From Marsupella aquatica (lineage: Eukaryota > Marchantiophyta), in contig OZ316899.1 in NCBI GenBank assembly GCA_973895155.1, forward strand, positions 7,006,001 through 7,070,000: a DNA stretch of 64,000 nucleotides. The letters run 5' to 3'. Numbering within the stretch: the first letter of the stretch is position 1; every line of letters starts with the position of its first letter. Shown one piece after another: positions 53,276 through 63,459 of the stretch. The notes beneath the pieces were generated by a model that had not been told where the DNA came from, ran no database searches, and worked only from the letters and a program-made list of their open reading frames with translations. The position numbers and the translations under genes were made by a program.

Positions 53276-55595
53276 AGTCGCAGAACTCGACTACCTGAAC
53301 ACTAAGCTCCGGCGTCACTGACTCCGATGCCAAGCTCCCTTATGGTCCAGGCCCGGATAGGCCAGCCGGGGAGGACTTAGCATGGGGAGACTTGTGGGCA
53401 ACGAGACGTGGCGCTAGCGAAGGCAAGGAGCCAAGTTGGTGACACACACTAAGGACTTGGACTAGCTGAGAGCTGGTCGGGTCAAGGGGAAATGGGCCGG
53501 GCTCAAGGACGACCATCCAAATCTCCGGATGGACTTTGCGTTTTGAGGGCTTGAGTGTGAGCTCCTCTTGGGCCCAAGGCCAATGGAGTTGACGCCATGG
53601 GCAACAAACGTGTGGGGCGCAAGTTATGGCCCAATTCGGGTTGGGCCGATCGGGGGTCCCGAACGGCGATGAGACCTGAGGACCTAGGCATGAGCATTGG
53701 GTCGGTCCGATCACAGCGAGCTAAGGCACTCCGCTTGCGGTGGCCTAATGAGAAAGTTATGGGCTTGCCAGTTGGTGGCGCGCCCATTATGCGCAATAGG
53801 ATTCGGGTTGGGGGGCAAAATGTTTAGGGACCAAAGCTGGTCCCGGGGGTGGGAGGTCTACAGAAGCATATATGAGGGGAGTGGTGTCTCCCTGGGGGCT
53901 AAGGGCGAGCCGAAGTCGTGAGCCGCGGTGATCGCGACACTAAGGGAAACCGCCAAACGAAAATGGCGATATCTTCCTAACGGGAAGTCTGTTGGAGGAC
54001 TTCTTGGATGCATTGGAAAGCTCTTGCCAAGGGCTACGCCCTCCTGAACTTACCATGGGTTCTTGGGGTTTTCGGGTGTTAACTCGCTCACTTGCCAAAT
54101 CCTGCCGAACAACAGCCAAGCCGCGTTCAGTCTCCCAAGGGAGCTTGCATTGGGGAGGCAAGGCCAAGTAGGTGTGGAAGTTGAGTTCCAAGAGTGTCCA
54201 GCCCCTAGACCATCAATGAGGCAAATTGGGAGTTGGTTGCTAAAGTCAGGGCCATTCTGGTCCCGACGTGTTGGGACAAGCTTTAGGACAAGCTACGTTA
54301 TTTGGGCCATGAGCATGTCCTGGGGTCAGGGCGGTCAGTTGGTGATGGATAGGTACGAGGGGGAACCTGGGCCACGCCCAAGGATGGAGTTGTTCTGGAC
54401 AAACATTGGGCGTGGGTTCTGGTTCCGGCTTATGGCACCGGGAGGACCTATTGCCGACCTATTTACCAATGTCTGTTGAGCTTGAGTTAGGATGCTAGAC
54501 TTGGCGAGTTCTAGATCCTGAAGGGTTACTTACCGAGGTGCTTGGTTGCTTGTGCAGACAATGAAGACCGTTGAGTAGCGGTCGTGTTGGAGAGCAAGTG
54601 CGGCTTCGTATGGGAGGGGCCGTTGGCGGTGCAAGGGGCATTAGGGTGCTTGCTCAAGGTATTCCATGGAGGCATTTGGGCACTAGGGGCATTAGGCGTG
54701 AGTGCTAGGATTGGTGAGGGCGCTGGGTGGCTAGGTCCACCACTTGTGGTATCAGAGCGATTATCGGCATAGACATCGGGCCGAGGTTGTGTTAGGTCGG
54801 AAGCCAAAAATCTTAACGGATTTTTGCAGGGACTTAGTGCTTCAACGTGCCCAGCGGGTTGACTACGGGCAGATTCGGTCACTCGGAGCATGGCTAAAGA
54901 CACTCGATCAAAGAGTGGCAAATACGCTCCCCCTGCCAAGGGGAGAGCCCAAGTTCAAGATGAATAGAAGGAGGATGGGTTGACTTCCCTAGATGAACGT
55001 TACAAGCAGGCTGACAAAGACCGTCGACCGCCGCGGTGAACACATCAAGTGCAGAGCGCCGTTGACTTAAAGGGAAGGAGGTGGCCAATCCTTCAGAGAA
55101 TGGGTCGGACAATGACGGCTCCGACGCGGATGGAAGCGACGACAATGCAAAAGTTGAATTGGAGGAAGAGGGTCAAGACCTAGAGGAGGAACTGATCCTA
55201 GCCTTGAGAGGGTTGGATGCAGAACCAGAGGATGATGTCAAGCCGGACGTCATTGTGGATAATTTGACCAAGCAAAGCCAGGGCGACACGGGTGATGCCT
55301 CAGTCCCGGGAGGTCATGGTGCCCGCAAGAGGTGGGGGGTGTCACCAAAATCCACAAGAGAAATTAAGGACACGCAGCCCGCAAAGGAAAGACGGTTGGA
55401 GGACCGTCCTCATACAACCCGCAAGGGCCTAGGCGCTGATGACGGTTTGGGTCCATTGACTCAAGACCAATGACTCATTTATGAGCAGTTTGAACACAAC
55501 AAGGGGGCCCAAATTAAGTACTTACTTAGTCTGGGTAGTCAAAGTGCGACGTGTCCCAAGGGGGGAATGGTAGTTGGACGGATAATGTTCCAAGT
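53276..55595 (+). mobile_element. Chromovirus D, 5' end only
   Basis: 5' LTR 53276-54744 (1,469 bp, AGTCGCAG to CCACCACT), primer site TGGTATCAGAGC at 54747-54758, leader/gag region to 55595, then cut by unit E. Left flank TTGCA (53271-53275) lies in LTR-A. The other end is not in the window, so the duplication cannot be tested. Only one 11-bp TTGGGACAAGC unit plus a variant at 54270-54291. Confidence 0.85.
54890..55595 (+). pseudogene. Chromovirus D acidic leader and gag start
   Basis: Homologous to 24330-25040 of B: 'MAKDTRSKSGK' start near 54891, a stop (tag near 54965) and a deletion around 55020, then an open stretch 55081-55473 with the acidic run and 'PHTTRKGLGADDGLGPLTQDQ'. The capsid begins near 55570 and is interrupted at 55596. 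Not functional. Confidence 0.8.
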
Positions 55596-56491
55596 TGTCA
55601 CGTCGTCGGCTTTGGCCTTAACTCGGGCTTCAGCTTAGACGGGCACATCCTTTGTAAATATGAGGGTTCGGGCAGGGAGGGAAGCACGTAATGCACCTAA
55701 TTCGTGTAAACTAGCGCTAAGTGCGCCTACTGTTAGATACGGACACCTCCTAGGTATGGTTTGTGTTCCGCCGCCGGAACATACCTTAGTCGATAGCAGG
55801 ATTGACCCCGGCTTAAGGGCTTCTAAGCCTTCGTGTTGTCCGCCTTTGATCCGGATTTTATGATACAGGTCCTCAACCCGTGCTCGCAACCACTTACCCG
55901 CAAGCTGCACCCCGTGCACGATTTGGGTAGTGCGTTCGGCCCGACATTGCCACCTATACACGAGATTCACCCATACATATACACGCACAAGCATACAATC
56001 TCGATTTACACGAAGGAAATGGTGGGAAAGGATTTTACTACATAGGGGACATATGCGTACACTTGATTGACCCAACAGCTCTGGAGTGAACAGGTCCAAG
56101 ACCGAGGGTGTACACTACAACGGAGCCTGGCTCCGCACTCGCCCAGCGAGCTTAGTCCTACCCCCCTCCCCTTGGTACTCTTCCACTCCCAGAGGTCGGG
56201 ACTCCTCGCACATACCGCGGATGTCCAATTTGAGACTAAAAACCCCCCTGCCTCTACCGAGGGGTGCACTAAATACTAAGGGCCGAGGAACAGAGTGTCC
56301 TCCCGCCCGAAGATTCGCTGACTTAGGTCCTAACTAATCTGACTGTCAGGCCAAAAAACGGCTGTGTCTTATTAGAAGATCCTAAACTATGCAGGCTGGA
56401 CAGCATGGCGGTGCTGTTTTAACTAGGGCAGGTTCCTGCCCCCATAGCCTGATTTAGCTATTCCTAACCCTATTCTATTCCTACTCCGCCG
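55596..56491. other. Unit E left non-coding end
   Basis: About 900 bp without a coding region. Dyad GTTCCGCCGCCGGAAC at 55765-55780, 169 bp from the end, within a wider GGTATG...CATACC inverted context. Confidence 0.55.
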
Positions 56492-57063
56492 CTAATGCCT
56501 GGCATGCGTGCTAGAGCCGCTCGAGTGGGAGCGGCCATCCCGTTGCTTACGAAGTTTGTCGTTGTCCGCCTTGAGGAGCTGGACCTGGTCCAGTAGAGAT
56601 TCGTTCTCTCGCTTCACCGCATCCGTCTCCTCCGCTGCCTCCTGGCATGCCTCCTCCAGTTGCTGGGCGTCGCTCGTCAGCTTGCCTGCCAGCTGGTCCT
56701 GCTTCTCGGCTTCGGTTTGGAGCCGTGCCACTTTGACCTGTAGCGTGGCTATCTTTGTAGTGTCCCGCTGGGCCCGTTCTTGGCCTCCTCCAGGTCTTTC
56801 TGCCAGATGACAATTTGATTATTCAAACTGTCAATCTGGTTCCGGAGTTGTGCAATCTCGGCCTCGTTCCCAGCTTTGGCCTGATCGGCTAGGGCGGTAA
56901 GGGCCTGCGCCTTTGCTAACAACTCATCGGCGGCTGCAACTTTGGGTCGTAGTTGCAGAAGCTCAGCCTCTTGAGCCGCAACTTTGTTCTTTAAGTATAC
57001 GGACTCCACTCGGTACCGCTCTATCCTCTGAAGGGCCTCTGACTGGGCCCTATGTGACGCCAA
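56492..57063 (-). pseudogene. Unit E coiled-coil ORF
   Basis: 57063-56749 (104 codons) and 56731-56492 (79 codons) form one heptad-rich protein broken by a shift near 56745: 'KNKVAAQEAELLQLRPKVAA', 'EIAQLRNQIDSLNNQI', then 'TSDAQQLEEACQEAAEETDA'. It is similar in kind, and in place relative to the element end, to the giant-LTR ORF coiled coil of C and F, but sequence similarity is weak. Function unknown. Confidence 0.55.
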
Positions 57064-57426
57064 TGACGTGGTCCTTATTTTGTAATCTGATTAAGTAGGT
57101 TGCTGTATGCAAGGAGTAGCTATTGATATTGCATAACAATTAGCAAGATGGCAAGAATAAGGGCAATCATGGCGTTAAGAGTAGGGAAATAAAAGCTATG
57201 TCGCGGGTGGTCGACGACCATATCTCTTTCAATATGTCACCAAATCCGGATCTGTAAAGAGCATTGGAAAGATCTGGTCAAGGCGAGTAAAATCGATATA
57301 AAACACTCGAGAAACGGAGGTGTATTAAGAAAGATACGGCCTGATTAGTGTGACGGGTTAACTTGTGGCCGGAATTAACGGATTCGGCTTCAGTTTCGGG
57401 TTAACCACGGCTTAGCTTATGTGAGC

Positions 57427-57620
57427 ACGGCTTCAGCTTAGCTCAGGTCAGCACGGCTTCAGCTTAGCTTAGGTAAGCACGGCTTCAGCTTAGCTCAGGT
57501 AAGAACGGCTTCAGCTTAGCTCAGGTCAGCACGGCTTCAGCTTAGCTCAGGTCAACACGGCTTCAGCTTAGCTCAGGTCAGCGCGGCCTCAGGTTAGCAT
57601 AGGTAAGCTCGGATTCGGGC
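57427..57620 (+). repeat. 26-bp tandem array
   Basis: About seven copies of ACGGCTTCAGCTTAGCTCAG plus GTCAGC, with variants AGGTAAGC and AGGTCAAC. Diverged units continue to about 57760. It lies about 450 bp upstream of the TATA-like site of unit E, where an enhancer-type array could act. Confidence 0.9.
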
Positions 57621-58075
57621 TCAGCTTAGGCTAGGTTAGCGGATAGCGGGTAGCGGCCTAACCCGAGACCACGGGTTAGCTCTACTCGGGTTAGATAGGA
57701 TAGCTAGGTTAGCCAAATTCGGGTTAGCTATGTAACTCGGGTTAGCGCAGCAATGAGTACCCCCTCTCGATTGCGGGGGCATAACTCTCTGTGTATTTGA
57801 CCAAATCGGCTATAATTGACCTCGTTGGAAAGAGGAGCTCAAGCCGCTTCCAACGCTGCTATCCACGCAGAAAATGGTTAAATAGAGAAATCGGGAGAGG
57901 AGGCGCAAGCTCGCAAAAACTATGGAGGAGGGCCGAATCCGAAGTACATAGCCAATTCGAGATAGAAATAAAGTTGCGAGTTAGGGTTCAGTAGTTAGAG
58001 ATAGTGGCGGCTCTGTTAGGGCTGGGATGGGGCTCCAGCAGCGTAGTATCCACCCATTTGGGCTCAGTATGAGAG

Positions 58076-58113
58076 TATATAGGGCAGCCCCCGGTAGAGG
58101 CAAGGGGGGGGGG
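58076..58113 (+). promoter_or_regulatory. TATA-like site and G-run in unit E
   Basis: TATATAGG at 58076-58083, followed by a ten-base G run at 58104-58113 where transcription might start. This fits a plus-strand LTR promoter with about 1.35 kb of R-U5 to 59457. Confidence 0.4.
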
Positions 58114-58529
58114 ACTTCAGTTGTGTGATCTCACTTAGACTGAGCAGCGGGGAGGAGCTCTGTGCAAGCAAGGCTAGACTTGGACGCTGCGTGTTGGGGA
58201 GAGCTTGGTTGTGCTATTACTCAGGGAGTAATCAGCCAAGCTTCACAGCAACGGGTTGCTAGGTTTGCGAGCTAGATTGTGGCTCTTTCTAGTGGGCAGC
58301 ACAACTGGGTTCTTTTCCCCCGATACAGAGCCTTGGTGATAGGTGATGTATTGGTGATTGTAAACTGTGGGGAGGATTTCAATTCGATTTGCGGTGGGCA
58401 CATTAGGGAGGCTGAGGTCCTGATTAAGGGGCAGCAGGAGGAGCATTTACAGTTCAGTCTGGCAAGGCTACGTGATCCATGGGGAGTCCCTGCCTTTGTC
58501 TGGTGGAGAGCACTAAGGGATCTATGGCC

Positions 58530-58850
58530 AGAGCTGAGCTTGCAGGGCAAGCATGAGGCCGGGCCTCATTGCAGTCTGGGGTAGATCGCCGTTAGGCCTG
58601 GTACCAGCCTTGAAGTCGAGTCAACTATGCATGCGTAACTTGACGTTCTGAATTGGAGGTGTGAGATCTGTATGTGCCCCCAAGAATGAAGTGCAGTGAA
58701 GGAGGTTGAGTTCAGGATTGAGTTTGCAAGGCAAGTACGGGATTGGTTCGAGTCCAATCTGCCGTCGCAATCTGGAGTGAGCCGGGCTCAGGTTCAGGAT
58801 TGAGCTTGCATGGCAAGCACGGGGCTTGCAGGGCAAGCACGTCACAATCT
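58530..58850. repeat. Dispersed GCTTGC...GCAAGC hairpin motif
   Basis: Palindromic GCTTGCAGGGCAAGC occurs at about 58539 and 58827, with variants GTTTGCAAGGCAAGT at about 58722 and GCTTGCATGGCAAGC at about 58805. All are close to the word GGATTGAG or its decayed form. No coding region is supported in 57064-59478. Confidence 0.7.
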
Positions 58851-59457
58851 GGAGGAGACAGCCTTCGGCCCTAGTATTCGGATCAAGTGTTCTCAGTGAA
58901 CTATTGTGCACATCTTTGAATCTAATTGAGTTTTCCTCTCAGGCCTCATTTCTCTCATGGATGTGTGTGTGTGTGAGGAAATATGAGTGTATGATGGAAC
59001 TAGCAGCGCCACTGAGAGGTGTACCGGGTGCATTGAAGCGGGCTGGGTGAGGACTGTCATAGCTCTGATTGTTGAGAGTGGAATGGCAGAGTGGTGGGGC
59101 AATGGCTTAGAAGTCCCTAAGCCGGGAATCAGTCAGGAGTCACTGGTTTATGGGTACATTCCGGCGGCGGAATAGAAACATACCTATGATAGTAAGCATA
59201 TGTATAGACCTATTGCGCACCGTAGTGCTAGGCCCTGTGTGTACGGGCCCGATATGAAGACCCCTTCTCACCAGAACTATCATGAGCGCAGATCTGATCC
59301 CCAACCTTGGTTCCTTGGGATTGAGCTTGGGTGATGTGTGATAGAGTCTTGCTATGATAGTCTGGTGTTAAGGGCATAAACTGGTGTTTATCGGCATTCA
59401 CAACATCCCTTCGTGATCCTCAGGTACAAGGAGATGGTTTTGGCACCCATAGTGACA

Positions 59458-59475
59458 TTTTTGGTGTTAAGACCC
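59458..59475 (+). other. Possible primer-binding site of unit E
   Basis: TTTT spacer then TGGTGTTAAGACCC directly after the LTR-like end AGTGACA. The spacer and TGG match the Gypsy-1 arrangement at 8536-8552. tRNA not identified. Confidence 0.45.
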
Positions 59476-59478
59476 ATG

Positions 59479-60342
59479 TCAATCGCGTGACACCCGACGT
59501 GCTTTTACTGCGGCAACCAACTCCTGATTGAAGAAACAGGCTACCTTCCGGGCCATGAACTCCCCGGTATCCCGGGAAATTTGATGAGAGAAATCTCCCA
59601 GAAGCCCGTTCAGAAATGTACCCGGTACGAAGAGTTCCGGGTGGTCCAGGTTGTGCCTGTCCGGAGTTGGGCACGGGAAGACGTCAACACGCGCGGGGGC
59701 CGGGGCAGTGACATCCAGCCCTGGGGACGTAGTGTTGGAAGGGGTTGGAGTGTCCTCCTGCAGCAATGTCCGGTTCTCCGGAATAGCCACCGGTGGGTCT
59801 TTGGGAGACCCGGGCTCGAGTAAGGCCTCCGCTGTACCGACTTTTGTACTTGGCCCGGCCTGTTGGATCGCATCTACGGTTGCAATAACCGACCCATCCG
59901 GTACCTCCTCGGTTACAACTACAGCTACTTGTGGAGGTGGGGTGGGTGAAGCCTGCGTGTCCGCTGGACTTCGGGTCTCGGGTTGGGGCCGTCTCTCTAA
60001 GGCCGGGAAAACCCACCTAGCTGGGACCAGCTTTGTAATGTTGACACGGGGAAGGGTTCGTCGATCGAACCGAGTGTACCACTCAAGAATGATCTCAATG
60101 TGGCTAGCAAAATACGCCTTCCCGCCAATGTATAGCGTCTTTCTTTGCCGCTCCATCTCTTCATGGAATTTCTTAGCGAAGTACGACGCCCACTTCCTAG
60201 GTCGATAGTTCTCGACCTGGATAACCTGGGCAGCGGAGATCTCCCCCCGGGATTTCATCATGTGGAGGGCGTACCTTTGGAACTCCAGTCGCTCAGCTAT
60301 CTCGGGGATGAGGCAGGTCCTCATCACGAACCCGTTGTCCAC
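59479..60342 (-). CDS. Unknown ORF with charged domain and Pro-rich tail
   Basis: 287 codons, cut at its 5' side by the duplication junction at 60345. Residues about 1-115 look globular and charged ('EIAERLEFQRYALHMMKSRG', 'YFAKKFHEEMERQRKTLYIG', 'ILEWYTRFDRRTLPRVNITK'). Residues 120-230 are Pro/Thr/Ala-rich and disordered. The last 50 are globular again ('FLNGLLGDFSHQISRDTGEF'). It resembles the globular-then-linker layout of the giant-LTR ORF, without clear sequence identity. It lies antisense to unit E if E is plus-strand, like the antisense ORFs known in some Tat elements. Function unknown. Confidence 0.5.
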   Translation of the reverse strand: MDNGFVMRTCLIPEIAERLEFQRYALHMMKSRGEISAAQVIQVENYRPRKWASYFAKKFHEEMERQRKTLYIGGKAYFASHIEIILEWYTRFDRRTLPRVNITKLVPARWVFPALERRPQPETRSPADTQASPTPPPQVAVVVTEEVPDGSVIATVDAIQQAGPSTKVGTAEALLEPGSPKDPPVAIPENRTLLQEDTPTPSNTTSPGLDVTAPAPARVDVFPCPTPDRHNLDHPELFVPGTFLNGLLGDFSHQISRDTGEFMARKVACFFNQELVAAVKARRVSRD

Positions 60343-61600
60343 TGCCCCCGAGCGGCGATCAGACCTGATGGCCTGGGCATGAGTACTGGCTTGGCCCGGT
60401 CACACGGGCTAAGGCACTCCGCTTGCGAATGCCTAACGAGAAAGTTATGGGCGTTGCCAGTTGGTGGCGCGCCCATTATGCGCGATAGGATCCGGGTTGG
60501 GTGCCAAATGTTTAGGGACCAAAGCTGGTCTGGGGGTGGCAGGTCTCCATAAGCATATATGAGGGGAGTGGTGTCTCCCTAGGGGCTAAGGGCGAGCCGA
60601 AGTCGTGAGCCGCGGAGGTCGCGATACTAAGAGAAACCACCAAACAAAAATGGCAATATCTTCCCAACGGGAAGTCCGTTGGAGGACTTCTTGGGTGCGT
60701 TGGAAAGCTCTTGAGGAAGGCTACGCCCTCCTGAGCTCAGCTGGGTCTGGGATACCTTGGGGTCTTGGGGTTTGCGGGTGTTAACTCGCCCACTTGCCAA
60801 ATCCTGTCAAACAGCAGCCAAACTGTGTTCAGTCTCCCAAGGGAGCTTTCGTTGGGGAGGCAAGGTCAAGTAGGTGTGGAGGTTGAGGCCCAAGAGCATT
60901 TGGCCCCTAGATCATCAGTGAGGACAACCGAGAGTGGATTCTAGCGTCGGGGCCATTATGGTCCCGGCGTGTTGGGACAAGCTTGGGACAAGCTTTAGAA
61001 CAAGCTACGCTATTTGGGCCATGAGCATGTCCTGAGGTCAGGGCGGTCAGTTGGTGATAAATAGGTACAAGGGAGAACTCGGGCCGCGCCCAAGGAAGGA
61101 GCTGTTCTGGACGAACAGTGGGCATGGGTTTTGGTTCCGGCTTATGGCATTGGGAGGACCTATCGCTGACCTATTTACCAACGTCTGTTGAGCTTGAGTT
61201 AGGATGCTAGACTTGGCGAGTTCTAGATCCAGAAGGGTTACTTACCGAGATGCTTGGTTGCTTGTGTAGATAGTGAGGACCGTTGAGTAGCGATCGTGTA
61301 GGTGAGCAAGTGCGGCTTCGTATGGGAGGGGCCGCTGGTGGTGCAAGGGGCACTAGGGTGCTTGTTCGAGGTATTCTGTGGAGGCATTCGAGGAAAGGGC
61401 ACTTAGGCATGAGTGCTAGGATTGGTGAGGGCGTTGGGTGGCAAGGTCCACCACTTGTGGTATCAGAGCAATTGCTGGCATAGACACCGGGTCGGGGTTG
61501 CGCTAAGTCAGAATCCAAAAATCTTAACGGATTTTTGCGGGGACTTAGTGCTTCAACGTGCCCGACCGGTCAACTGTAGGCAGATTCGGTCATTGGGAAC

Positions 61601-62251
61601 ATGGCTAAAAACACTCAATTAAAGAGTAGCAAACAGGCTCCCCCCACCAAGGGGAGAGCCCAGGTTCAAGATGAACAGAAGGATGACGGGTTGACTTCCC
61701 TAGATGAACGTTACGAGCAGGATGCAGAAGACGCAACGGCCGAACCGTCGACCTCTGCGGCGAACACGTCGAGTGCAGAGCGCCGTGGACTTAAAGGGAA
61801 GGAGGTAGCTGATCCTTCAGAGGACGGGTTGGATGACGATGACTCCGATGCGGAAGGAAGCGACAACGAGGCTGAAGCCAAATCAGAGGAAGAGGGTCAG
61901 GACCTGGAAGAGGAACTGATCCCAGCCTTGAGAGGATTGAACGCGGAACCAGAGGATGATGTCCAGCCGGATGTCATCATGGATAATTTGACCAAGGAAA
62001 CCCAGGGCAATGCGGGTGATGCCTCAGCCCCAAGAGGTCATGGTGCTCGCAAGACGCGGGGGGTATTACCAAAATCCACAAGAGAACCTAAGGACAGACG
62101 GCCCGCAAAGGAAAGACAATTGGAGGACCGTCCTCATACAACTCGCAAGGGCCCAGCCGCTGACGACGGTCAGGGTCCGTTGACTCAAGACCAACAACTC
62201 ATTTATGACCAGTTGGAACACAACAAGGGGGCCTATGAAGTACTTACTTAG
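61601..62251 (+). CDS. Acidic leader ORF (copy of 24330-24980)
   Basis: Same 216-codon frame as in chromovirus B, with no difference in the encoded protein. It ends at the same stop, before the same shifted capsid frame. Function unknown; probably the Gag N-terminus. Confidence 0.6.
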   Translation: MAKNTQLKSSKQAPPTKGRAQVQDEQKDDGLTSLDERYEQDAEDATAEPSTSAANTSSAERRGLKGKEVADPSEDGLDDDDSDAEGSDNEAEAKSEEEGQDLEEELIPALRGLNAEPEDDVQPDVIMDNLTKETQGNAGDASAPRGHGARKTRGVLPKSTREPKDRRPAKERQLEDRPHTTRKGPAADDGQGPLTQDQQLIYDQLEHNKGAYEVLT

Positions 62252-62940
62252 TCTAGGTAGCCAGAGTGCGACGAGTCCCGAGGGGGGAATGGTAGTTGGA
62301 CAAAGTATGTTCCAAGTGAACCAGCTACCAACTCCTCCAACTTACAATGGGGCCTATGAACAAAGTGGACAAAAATTCCTGAGTTGGCTCTCCACGATGG
62401 AGATTCATCTCCAGGTGTGCGTTGAGCGATCCACTTGGGCTATCGCAGCCGCTCCTTACCTGAAGGACTATGCCTTGACTTGGTACAAGTCATGGAAGAA
62501 GTCGCAAGATGACTCCTCCTTGCCGTTAACTTGGGAAAACCTGGTTGAGGGACTCCGTGCTCATGTCACCACTAAGTACCCGGAGCAGCACGCTCAAAAA
62601 TGTGTAACGGAGATGAGCTTCAGGGTGATATCAAAATGTTCATTACTTATTACCAGAATCAGTTGGCGTGTATCCCGGCGGGACAAGAGACCTACATACA
62701 CAACTTCACAACTTTATAGTGAAGCTCCCGCCGTTGCTCAGGGAAAAGTTACAGGAAAAGCGTCATGAGTCCAAAACGCTTTCTGACGCCTTCGACAAGG
62801 CAACTACATTGGTGAATAACCGACCTGACTTGGCGAAGGTGGGTGGCAAGGGATCCGAGGGGGAAGCTGGGAAAGCAAAAGGTCCCGAAAATAAGCGTAA
62901 GCAGTCTGAGGGGGCGGGGGCCGGTGGTTTGGACCCCTAG
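62238..62940 (+). pseudogene. Gag capsid (copy of chromovirus B)
   Basis: Same capsid segments and the same frame change near 62670 as at 25400 in B. Sharing of identical defects shows common descent after the gene had already decayed. Confidence 0.88.
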
Positions 62941-63030
62941 CCCCAGAATGGAGAAGCTAAGCGAAACCGAAAGGCTGGCAACTTCAAGAAAGGAACCTCA
63001 TCGGCACAGAAAGCAAAGAAGCAGGCAACC

Positions 63031-63459
63031 ATGGAACAGAGGCGGGCTGAAGGTTTGTGCTTCACATGTGGTGCCATGGGCCATCAAAGTAAGGATTGTT
63101 CCACGAAAGGTGGCAAGCCAAGCGGAGAGGGAGGGCAGAAGAGCATTAAGGTAAGTATCGCTCTAACCGAACCCTTAGTAGCTGACAAGGTCCCTGTAGG
63201 GGATGTTCCTGCAGGAGAGAGGGTGTTGTTGCAAGAGAAGATACCTCAAGTTAAGACAATGGATCCTGAAAAACTGATTTTTGTGAATGTCACTTCTAAT
63301 GGTAATCTGGGGGTTGCTTTGGTGGATACAGGCGCGACCGCCTGCTTCATAAGTGGGCAGGCGGCAGCACGTCTTGGGGTGGACGTGCAAGAGTTGCTAC
63401 AACCGTTAGTGTGCAAGTTTGCCAACGACACAAAAGATAGTGTCGAGAGTAGTACATAG
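63031..63459 (+). pseudogene. Nucleocapsid knuckle and protease (copy of B)
   Basis: 142 codons, CX2CX4HX4C knuckle and DTG protease site as at 25760-26188. A silent change is visible near 63420. RT coding begins near 63870 and leaves the window. Confidence 0.9.

Larger units (their letters stand above)
55596..59457 (+). mobile_element. Unit E: probable large LTR of a related family
   Basis: Left end TGTCACG at 55596 inside chromovirus D; right end AGTGACA at 59457 followed by TTTT and TGGTGTTAAGACCC, the same LTR-spacer-primer-site layout as Gypsy-1. Inside: dyads at 55765-55780 and 59158-59173, a 26-bp tandem array (57427-57620), a TATA-like site at 58076. This favours a 3.86-kb plus-strand 5' LTR. 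Against it: the left part mirrors the left ends of C and F, including a minus-strand coiled-coil ORF, so E might instead be two LTR pieces joined head to head. Confidence 0.5.

Noticed and set aside
57427-57620. CRISPR-like array
   Set aside because: Units are directly adjacent with no unique spacers, and the setting is a eukaryotic retroelement.
58279-58584. Plus-strand 101-codon frame in unit E as a gene
   Set aside because: No recognisable domain, lies in a repeat-rich presumed R-U5 region, and overlaps hairpin repeats; length is compatible with chance.
59458-59491. CGTGACA at 59485-59491 as the true end of unit E
   Set aside because: The sequence after it (CCCGACG) does not match the left flank, and AGTGACA at 59457 is followed by a primer-site-like TTTT-TGG.
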